Shown: piece by piece, positions 35,148-42,718 of the stretch
How the letters are laid out: every line of letters begins with the position of its first letter
How positions within the stretch are numbered: position 1 is the stretch's first letter
DNA from: Planctomycetota bacterium
GTDB taxonomy: Bacteria > Planctomycetota > B15-G4 > SIAN01
Assembly: GCA_028289345.1 (NCBI GenBank)
Contig: JANQQL010000001.1
Location: forward strand, 186,001 to 250,000
Length of the DNA: 64,000 nt
Direction of reading: 5' to 3'
Notes under the pieces: model-generated
What the model was told of the DNA's origin: nothing
The model's database searches: none
Seen by the model: the letters and a program-made list of their open reading frames with translations, nothing else
Made by a program: the position numbers and the translations under genes

Positions 35148-37634
35148 ATGAAAGGGCTCATTTGCGTCGCCGCGTTCGTCGTACTCGCCACGGCGATTTT
35201 CCTGGGCTCACGAGCCTGGCTGGGAGTCCCCACAACCTCACAATCCGAGGCGGTGACAAACGAGGAGTCCCGACCGGTCGAGCGCTCCAGGTCTGCGCCT
35301 CCTCCCTCGCCGATCCTCGAGTCGGTTCGCAGCGAAGCCACCGCCAATCCCGACGTCGGCGATCCACCGAACTCCGACACCACCCCCTCCGCGGAGCCAG
35401 AGTCCACAGCATCCATCGTGACTCGCATCCGGGGACGTTTCGTGGATGGGATGGGAAGAGTCGTGGCCCAAGTTCGGGTTCTCGTCGCAGGATCCGACCA
35501 GTCCCTCGAAAGCGATGAGTCCGGCAGGTTTCGATTCGAACATGTCTCGGACCCGGACGACGAGCCAAGCTCATTCCGGTTGAGCACCGTCCACGCAAAC
35601 TACGGCGCGCGGCGCTGGGAGTTGTTCCTTACCCCTGGCACCGATCATGACCTGGGCGACGTGCTTCTGGAAGCCGCGGTCAGCATCACGGGTACGGTGG
35701 TGGATTCCGGGGGAGCAGCCCTGGGCGCCATCACCGTCCAAGTCGAAGAGGCCCTGCGATCCGTGCGGGGCTCACGTTTCACCGGTGCCGACGACCCTTT
35801 GACCAGCGTGACGAGCGCCGCCGACGGCACGTTTCGGATCACCCACCTGCATGCCGGTCCCGTGCGCCTTTGGGCCGGCGGTGAGGGCTGGTCCTGGGCC
35901 ACCAGCGACGAACTGGAACTGCGACCCGGAGAAAACCTTCAGGGGATCACTCTTGTCGTCACCCCGTTGGAACCCGAGGACAGCATCGAGCTGGTGGTGG
36001 TCGATCCGGAGGGGAATCCGGTCCCCCGCGCCGACCTTCACTATCGCTACCAAACCGGGGGACGATCCGGATCGGGAACCACACGAACCGATGAGCAAGG
36101 ACGTTATCGCGCGTTCCTCGCGCTGCGCATCCCCCACTCGTTCCGCGCATCCGATCCCGACAAGCGCTTTCGCCCCGCCATCGCCCACGACGTCCTCCCT
36201 GGAAAGCACGACCTCGTCCTGAAGCTGGGTCCGCGGAAAGTCATGGCTCTCGACGTGCGCGACGAGCAGAACCGCGCGGTCGAAACCTTTCGTGTTTCGC
36301 TCCGCGATTCTTCCGGGAAACTCTCCGAGTTGGAGAACCTCCGGGCCGAACCGGAGAACGCGCCGGCCGAACTCCTCGTTCCGCCCGTTCCTTTCGACGT
36401 GACCGTCGAGGCCGACGGTTTTGCGCTGGCGAAAAGCGGACCATACGAGCCGGATCAAACTCCGGCCTCTCTCAAGGTCGAACTTCGAGCGCTTCCTCGA
36501 GTTCGAGGGACGGTCACCGTGGAAGGTCGCCCCGAGGAAGGAGCCGATGTGGCGCTGTATCGCGGTCGCCGATCCGGGGAATCGCTGAATATCAACGGGT
36601 TCGCCTGTCGTTCTCAGCGAGGAAGCGAAGCCCGAACGACCAGCGACGAGGACGGCCGCTTTGCTCTCACCGTTCGGGAAGCCGGTCCCTACTTCTTGCG
36701 AGCAGATTTTCCCGACCACGCTCCCGCCGAACTGGGTCCGCTCGACATCGATCCAAATGTCGGCATGGAAGGGCTGGAACTCGCTCTCGCCCCCGGCGGG
36801 GCCATTCGCGGCAAAGTCCTGGTTCCGTCAGGGAATCCGCGGGCAGATCTCATCGTGGGGATCTCCCGCGGGGACGGCCATGGCGTGACTCAGCGCACGG
36901 ACGCTCAAGGAGAGTTCTTCTTCGATCAGTTGACGCCGGGCCAGTGGCTCGTGGAGTGGCGCGATGCAGAGATCCTTCCCCACACCACGTCGTCTTCGTC
37001 GAGCAGCAGCAATGGGAGTTCCCCCGAGCTGCCCTGGAACTGCCTGGTTCACGAAGGGCAGGTCACCCACTTCGACCTGGACCTGACTCAGCTGCAGGTG
37101 GCTTCTCTTGAAGGGCAGTTCCAATCTCCCGGCCTGGAAGGAGAACGCTTTCGAGCAACTCTCTCTCCAAGGGGAGCATCTTCCGCCAAGGACCGCGCTT
37201 GCGATCTGGACTCCGAAGGGCGCTTCGACCTCGAGGTCAGCTCCCTCGGTCCCCACGAATTGACGGTGCACGGGGAACTCGATTCGTTGCACCACATCCG
37301 GTTCGACGAACCGTTGGAACTGGTTCCAGGAAGAAACCTGTGGGAACTGGAGGTTCCTGCCGGCCGCTTGCGGATTTCCTTCGGCGCCACCGTGGACCGC
37401 GCCGAAGGGGTGGAACTGTTCTGGGGTGATGAAGATCGCCAAGCGACGATTCACATCATTGCGCGAACCCCCGCTGCCGGTACCAGTTTGGAGCTGTGGG
37501 CCCCGGCCGGGAAGTCGGATCTGGTCTATCACTTGGACGACGGCGAGCGTCGTTCCGCTCGAATTCACGTTTCCGCGGACAAGATCGAGCCCGTGAATCT
37601 ACCGGTCGAACCTCTCGTTGCCGAGGAACGATAG
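35148..37634 (+). CDS. Secreted protein with multiple carboxypeptidase-regulatory-like (Ig-like) repeats
   Basis: N-terminal TM MKGLICVAAFVVLATAIFLGS; repeated modules such as ITGTVVDSGGAALGAITVQV, RGTVTVEGRPEEGADVALYRG, IRGKVLVPSGNPRADLIVGI. Start moved to ATG 35148. Confidence 0.85.
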   Translation: MKGLICVAAFVVLATAIFLGSRAWLGVPTTSQSEAVTNEESRPVERSRSAPPPSPILESVRSEATANPDVGDPPNSDTTPSAEPESTASIVTRIRGRFVDGMGRVVAQVRVLVAGSDQSLESDESGRFRFEHVSDPDDEPSSFRLSTVHANYGARRWELFLTPGTDHDLGDVLLEAAVSITGTVVDSGGAALGAITVQVEEALRSVRGSRFTGADDPLTSVTSAADGTFRITHLHAGPVRLWAGGEGWSWATSDELELRPGENLQGITLVVTPLEPEDSIELVVVDPEGNPVPRADLHYRYQTGGRSGSGTTRTDEQGRYRAFLALRIPHSFRASDPDKRFRPAIAHDVLPGKHDLVLKLGPRKVMALDVRDEQNRAVETFRVSLRDSSGKLSELENLRAEPENAPAELLVPPVPFDVTVEADGFALAKSGPYEPDQTPASLKVELRALPRVRGTVTVEGRPEEGADVALYRGRRSGESLNINGFACRSQRGSEARTTSDEDGRFALTVREAGPYFLRADFPDHAPAELGPLDIDPNVGMEGLELALAPGGAIRGKVLVPSGNPRADLIVGISRGDGHGVTQRTDAQGEFFFDQLTPGQWLVEWRDAEILPHTTSSSSSSSNGSSPELPWNCLVHEGQVTHFDLDLTQLQVASLEGQFQSPGLEGERFRATLSPRGASSAKDRACDLDSEGRFDLEVSSLGPHELTVHGELDSLHHIRFDEPLELVPGRNLWELEVPAGRLRISFGATVDRAEGVELFWGDEDRQATIHIIARTPAAGTSLELWAPAGKSDLVYHLDDGERRSARIHVSADKIEPVNLPVEPLVAEER

Positions 37635-37709
37635 CAGGCCGGCGAAAAGGCCTCGGATGGCCGATCGAGAGGTTTTCGTTTCCGTCGAGGAGACGGACGC
37701 AGGCGAACC
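37632..37709. repeat. Imperfect repeat, copy B
   Basis: tagcaggccggcgaaaaggcctcggatggccgatcgagaggttttcgtttccgtcgaggagacggacgcaggc; begins exactly at the TAG stop of the preceding CDS. Confidence 0.7.
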
Positions 37710-37725
37710 GGTGGATTCGTCCGCT

Positions 37726-39054
37726 TCACTTCTCCCCGCTCGCCGACGGGGATGGCGCGACTTGCTCCCAGACCACCTTTCCCTTGGCATCGCAGGCGCG
37801 CAGCCGGTGGTCGCCGTCGGGTAGGTACAGCGTCGGCTGAGAGTTCTCGGGTCGTAACAGGAATTGATCCACAGGGATCGCCTGTTCGATCGACTCGTTC
37901 GCGGCAAAGGCTTGCACCAGCAGCCATTCCCCCTTCGGAACCGTGGGCAGACCAGACACGGACACGGGACGGCGAAAAGGACTCGCGCGCAACCAGGTCG
38001 GCCGGTCATGCTCGAAGTGGAAGCGCGGGTGGACGACAGAAATGTCGTGAACTCCCTCGGGAGTCCCTCCCGACCACCACTCGCCGTTCTCCTGCAAGAG
38101 CACCGAGGGAACCTTCACTTCGAATCGTTGCAAGATTTCGGCATAGATGTCCGGCTCAAACTCGGGGTCACTGCGCGGGTAAAGGCGGGTCTGATCGACG
38201 GTCAGGGGATCCAGTCCGGTCGTTTCCTTGAGCCGCGCGGCCATCCACGCGTTGCCTCCAATCGGGACTTCCGAAAGATGGGAGTAACCGAGATGCACGA
38301 GGATCTTCTCCTCGGGGTTCTCGTCGAGAAATCGGACCAGGTGCTTCGCTTGGGCCATTTCCCGGCGTTCGATCCCCGGAGCGCCTTCGGTGTCTGTGGG
38401 GCGTACCTCGTAAGGGATCAACCCATAACCGAGGTTCAACGCCACCCGCACCATCTCTCCGAACGCCGGCTCCTGGGTGTAGTAGCCTCCAGACAGAGTC
38501 GGGTACCCACGGCTCTCGAAGGGATGACCGTCGAACTCATAGGACTCTTCGTTGGAGAGTGTCTCCAGGGCGAGATAGCGAAAACCCAAGTCGTACAGCG
38601 GCTCGAGCAGTTGCCGAGTGAACTCGCGGTGCAGGGGAACGTGGTGCGCTTCGTTGATCATCACCACGCGGCGGTCGGCGGCCTCTTGAGTGATGGCCTC
38701 CACCGCGTCTTGCAAAGCGGCCTTCGAGGGCGGATCGGTCAGTTCGCGCCACTCTCCTCCTTGCCGATCCCACACCTGCTGGGCCATGCGGTGCGCACCC
38801 ACGAAAGACAGCCAAGTGGCAGCCACCTCTTCGACCCCCTCGGGGATCGCGTTCTCGCGGCTCAGCACGTCGAAGACCGCGGCATAGTTGCCCGGCGACC
38901 CGTTGCCTTCGAAGGCCTCGAAAACTTGGTTCGAAAACTTGCTCATGAGCTGCATTTGCTTCTGGAGGTCTGCGTCCTGGGCGGATGACCCGTCGCCGCT
39001 CCCCCCCCAAATCGCGGCAAACACTGCGACAACCAAAAGTCTTGGGAAGCTCAT
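37726..39054 (-). CDS. Secreted predicted hydrolase, EreA/ChaN(TIKI)-like superfamily
   Basis: Signal peptide MSFPRLLVVAVFAAIWGG; RRVVMINEAHHVPLHREFTRQLLEPLYDLGFRYLALETLS; EKILVHLGYSHLSEVPIGGNAWMAARLKE. Start moved to ATG 39054. Confidence 0.65.
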   Translation of the reverse strand: MSFPRLLVVAVFAAIWGGSGDGSSAQDADLQKQMQLMSKFSNQVFEAFEGNGSPGNYAAVFDVLSRENAIPEGVEEVAATWLSFVGAHRMAQQVWDRQGGEWRELTDPPSKAALQDAVEAITQEAADRRVVMINEAHHVPLHREFTRQLLEPLYDLGFRYLALETLSNEESYEFDGHPFESRGYPTLSGGYYTQEPAFGEMVRVALNLGYGLIPYEVRPTDTEGAPGIERREMAQAKHLVRFLDENPEEKILVHLGYSHLSEVPIGGNAWMAARLKETTGLDPLTVDQTRLYPRSDPEFEPDIYAEILQRFEVKVPSVLLQENGEWWSGGTPEGVHDISVVHPRFHFEHDRPTWLRASPFRRPVSVSGLPTVPKGEWLLVQAFAANESIEQAIPVDQFLLRPENSQPTLYLPDGDHRLRACDAKGKVVWEQVAPSPSASGEK

Positions 39055-39420
39055 GAGGACTCTCCTTGACCAACCCGGTGGTCCCGTGGACAAAAGGCCC
39101 CGGGCGGCACCAAAAACCTCTCGCAGAATGATTCACGAAACACGTCGGCCAAGACCCCGCGTCTCTTGCCGCACCCAGGCCACGACCGCCGGCGGCGGAA
39201 ACGGCTGTCGGATCGGGTCTCTCCCCCGAAGCAGGCTCGTCAAGTTCGACCAAGGCACCGGTTCGCCCCGATCCCGCGACCGACGTTCCAACACTCGTTC
39301 CGCGGCCTCCTAGAAAACAGGAATCAGCGTCGAAACGTTTGCCCCGTGTTGAAAGATCCGAGACAATTCTCGGCGGTCGCTCCCGGCACGAGGGGCGAAT
39401 TTCCGGAAGGATGCCGCCCC

Positions 39421-40524
39421 ATGAACCAGCCGAAGAGCGCCACCTACTCCCAGTCGGGAGTGGATCTGGCAAAGGCCGACTCGTTTCTCGGTGCCATGCT
39501 GGGTTGGATCGGCAAGACCGAGTCCCCGGGGGGACGCCATCGCTCGTTGATCCCCAACGGATACTACGCCAGCGTCTTGGATCTCGGGATGGAGCAGGCC
39601 CTGGCGCTCGCCACCGACGGGGTCGGGAGCAAGATTTTGGTAGCGGAGATGGCCGGGGACTATTCCGGCGTCGGCATCGACTGCATCGCCATGAACGTCA
39701 ATGACCTGATCTGCGTCGGCGCCGATCCCGTGGCCATGGTCGACTACCTGGCGATCCAGGACCCACCGGTCGAGGTCGGAGAGCAACTGGGTCGGAGTTT
39801 GTACGAAGGCGCCAAAGAAGCCGGCATTTCGATTCCCGGCGGCGAGCTCGCCCAACTCCCGGAGATGATCCGCGGGCTCCGGGATGGGGAAGGCATCGAC
39901 TTGGCCGGTGCCGCATTTGGTTTGGTTCGCCCGGAAGCCATTAGCGAGGGAAAAGGACTGGTCGACGGGGACGTTCTCTTGGGCGTGGCTTCGAATGGAG
40001 TCCACTCCAACGGCTTCACCCTGGTCCGCAATGTCGTGTTCGACCGCCAAGGCATGAAGCCCACCGACAAACTGCCCGAGCTGGGGGACCGAACCATCGG
40101 TGAGGAACTCCTTCGTCCCACGGCCTTGTACGTGTCAATGGCGAGAGTTCTTCACGAAGAGTCTCTGTTCCCCAAAGCCCTGCTGCACATCACCGGCGGC
40201 GGATTCTTGAACCTGCTGCGAGTGGCCTCAGACAACATTCAGTTCGTCATCGAAACGCCTCCCGACCTGCCCCCCATCTTCCGCCTGCTCCAGGAATGGG
40301 GTTCGGTCAGCGACGAAGAAATGCACCGAGTGTTCAACCTGGGGGTCGGCATGGTGCTGGCCGTGGCTCCCGACCGCGCGGCGGCAACCCAGCAAGCCAT
40401 CGAAGAGCACGGCAAGCACCAAGTGTTTCCCCTCGGCAAGATCACCGCCGCAGAAGGAAAGTCGGTGCTGCTGCCCACGCGAGGCCTGGTGGGCCGCGGA
40501 GAGACTTTCGAGCAAGCGACTTGA
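39421..40524 (+). CDS. purM: Phosphoribosylformylglycinamidine cyclo-ligase
   Basis: TYSQSGVDLAKADSF, LATDGVGSKILVAE, GIDCIAMNVNDLICVGADPVAMVDYLA, GGELAQLPEM, HITGGGFLNL, RVFNLGVGMVL. Start ATG 39421. Confidence 0.97.
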   Translation: MNQPKSATYSQSGVDLAKADSFLGAMLGWIGKTESPGGRHRSLIPNGYYASVLDLGMEQALALATDGVGSKILVAEMAGDYSGVGIDCIAMNVNDLICVGADPVAMVDYLAIQDPPVEVGEQLGRSLYEGAKEAGISIPGGELAQLPEMIRGLRDGEGIDLAGAAFGLVRPEAISEGKGLVDGDVLLGVASNGVHSNGFTLVRNVVFDRQGMKPTDKLPELGDRTIGEELLRPTALYVSMARVLHEESLFPKALLHITGGGFLNLLRVASDNIQFVIETPPDLPPIFRLLQEWGSVSDEEMHRVFNLGVGMVLAVAPDRAAATQQAIEEHGKHQVFPLGKITAAEGKSVLLPTRGLVGRGETFEQAT

Positions 40525-40631
40525 ACCACCGTTGAGGTGGCGAACCAGCGGTCGGCCTGGTTGCGCCGGAGCACCGAGTTGAGATGCTCGGTTCCCCATC
40601 CACATTCCTCGACAGCCGTTGGACGCAGAAT

Positions 40632-41849
40632 CTAGCGCTGGAACGAGGGGAGATATCCGAAGGGCACGGCCAGCGTCAACGCGGCCATCGACGTGCAGTA
40701 GATGTCGCCGTGCTCCGATCCGGAGAACGATCCGTTCTCGGGATTCCGTTGGCGCTCCAGGGCATCGACCAGGCGTGGATAGTAGCGACGGAAGTGGCGG
40801 AGGCTCTGGTACTGCCAGTAAGACTGGGTGGCGTAGAGGCGTCCATACCAGGGGAACGGGTCATCTTCCTTGTAGTTGGCAAGGGGATCGGTGCGGCGCA
40901 TGTATTCGATGCCGCGTTCGATGAACTCGCCGTCGTAGACGCCGGTCTGATTCAACGCGGACACGGCAGCCGCAGTCAGCGCAAAGCTGGTATCGGGACT
41001 GCCGAGCTTGTAGCGAAAGCCTCCGGCCGCGGGACCGTTCTTCACCTGGGAGTTGCGGATGTAGCGAATGGCTCCCTGGATCACCGATTCGTCCACTCGG
41101 ATTCCTGCTTCGTGAGCCGCGCGCAGAGCCTGCAACTGGGTGATCGTCACCGAGCCCTCGTGGAACATGCCACGTTGGTACTCGTACCCCCAACCACCGC
41201 TTTCGGTTTGAGCCAGTTCGATGCAATGCACCGCGGCTTGAAGCTTGGCACGGAGTTCCTGACGGTCGTGCTCATTGCGCTCGCCGAAGGTCATGCCATA
41301 AGCAAGTGCCAATGCCCATGTCGCATAGCCGTGGCCATGCATGCGCGACGTGGTGTCGTTGGCATCGAAGATCGAGGCCCACTGGTGCGGCCCCTCGAGC
41401 ATCCCGCAGTCGCAGTTGGTCGGCTTGGTGCGGGTCAGAATCCAGCGAATGCAGCTGCGGACCTCTTGGACATAGGCTCCCTGATCCAGCGTATGGCCAT
41501 TGGCCATGAACGCCAACGCGCCCAAAGCCGTCTTGGCCACTGTGGCGTCCTTGCCACTGGTGTTGCGCTGGAACGAGCCGTCTCCTTGCAGGCGTGAGCT
41601 TTCCGCCAGGAACTTCAAGCACGCGTCCGCAATCCGGCTGGCGCGCAACGCCTCGTCCGTGACTCCATCCGCAAGCCCGTCCCATTCGGAGGAGGAGGCG
41701 TCGCGAGGCTCGTCCTCTTCTCCTTCCGAAGCCCGGACGGAACCGGAGTGTGGAGCGGCCACGAGAACTCGAGAGAACGTCCATGACGAGAGAGCGATCG
41801 CCAACGCCAGGAACCGGGTCCCGGATCGCTGCAAGCCTCTCCGCTCCAT
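40632..41849 (-). CDS. Prenyltransferase/squalene-oxidase-repeat (alpha-alpha toroid) secreted protein
   Basis: Repeats like TESGGWGYEYQRGMFHEGSVTITQLQALRAAHEAGI, PDTSFALTAAAVSALNQTGVY; C-terminal YLPSFQR. Paralog of 47669-48805. Start chosen at ATG 41849. Confidence 0.87.
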   Translation of the reverse strand: MERRGLQRSGTRFLALAIALSSWTFSRVLVAAPHSGSVRASEGEEDEPRDASSSEWDGLADGVTDEALRASRIADACLKFLAESSRLQGDGSFQRNTSGKDATVAKTALGALAFMANGHTLDQGAYVQEVRSCIRWILTRTKPTNCDCGMLEGPHQWASIFDANDTTSRMHGHGYATWALALAYGMTFGERNEHDRQELRAKLQAAVHCIELAQTESGGWGYEYQRGMFHEGSVTITQLQALRAAHEAGIRVDESVIQGAIRYIRNSQVKNGPAAGGFRYKLGSPDTSFALTAAAVSALNQTGVYDGEFIERGIEYMRRTDPLANYKEDDPFPWYGRLYATQSYWQYQSLRHFRRYYPRLVDALERQRNPENGSFSGSEHGDIYCTSMAALTLAVPFGYLPSFQR

Positions 41850-41936
41850 TCTCTCTCCCTCGTGATCCGACAAGGCCCCGAAGTCAGTATCCACCCGCGA
41901 GCCTGGATGATTCATGAAGACCTCGGCGAACTCTCG

Positions 41937-42656
41937 CTAGTTGCCAGAGTCCCGCGTCTGGTTCACCCGTCGGTAATAGAGCTCCATCCAGTGCCGATAG
42001 CGGGCGGGGAAATCGTCGATGTCGTGGCGCTGCAGATCTTCGGCATCCTTCGGAGGCAGAACTCCCCACCGACCGGAAAGGTCCGTCTGTTCAAACTCAC
42101 CGGTTTCTCCGCGCGGCGGAGGTTGCTTGGCGGGATCTTGAGAGGCGGGGGAATTGTCGGGACGCGGGCTCTTCGGCTGTTCGGACTCGTGAGGCTTCGG
42201 TTGTTGTTCTGGATTGTCCTGCTTGGCCAGGTCCTGAGGCTCTTCGGACTTCTCGCGCTTCGGCTGATTCTGCGGCTGGGGCTCCTGGCTCTGCTCTTGC
42301 GGGGACCCGCTTTGGCAGCTCTGGGGTGCCTTGGCCATTTGAATCAGCTCTTCGATCCCACCAACCACCGACTCCGACTTCGACTGGGCCTCGAAGAGCA
42401 GCTCTTCAATCTTTTCTGCGGTTTCCTGGGCCAGTTCGCTGGTGCGCTCCCCGGCGGTCCCATTCAACAGGAGTTCGTTCACTTCCCGCATGTTGCGGCG
42501 AATCCGCTGCATCACCGCCTGCAACTTGGCGGCTTCGGGATCGGTCGCTTGAGCATCGGCCGTCGGCGCGGCCGCCATGACCGCCCCGATCACAGCCAGG
42601 GAAAGCGCCCATCCTCGGGATGAACGGGAAGTCGGTACGTTGGTCGTCGTTTGCAT
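41937..42656 (-). CDS. Secreted hypothetical protein, Pro/Gln/Glu-rich, in the MoxR/VWA cluster
   Basis: Signal-peptide-like N-terminus from ATG 42656 (ORF extends to 42722); low-complexity SPQEQSQEPQPQNQPKREKSEEPQ. Confidence 0.7.
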   Translation of the reverse strand: MQTTTNVPTSRSSRGWALSLAVIGAVMAAAPTADAQATDPEAAKLQAVMQRIRRNMREVNELLLNGTAGERTSELAQETAEKIEELLFEAQSKSESVVGGIEELIQMAKAPQSCQSGSPQEQSQEPQPQNQPKREKSEEPQDLAKQDNPEQQPKPHESEQPKSPRPDNSPASQDPAKQPPPRGETGEFEQTDLSGRWGVLPPKDAEDLQRHDIDDFPARYRHWMELYYRRVNQTRDSGN

Positions 42657-42718
42657 GGCAAGGTTCCTTCGGAAGAACGAAGCACGGTCCCCTCGCTTGG
42701 AAGACTTCGAATCGAGAA

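Noticed and set aside
37632-37712. Repeat copy B considered as a c-di-GMP (GEMM) riboswitch-like element
   Set aside because: Superficial GGACGCA similarity only; conserved GEMM loops absent and it lies after a stop codon between convergent genes.
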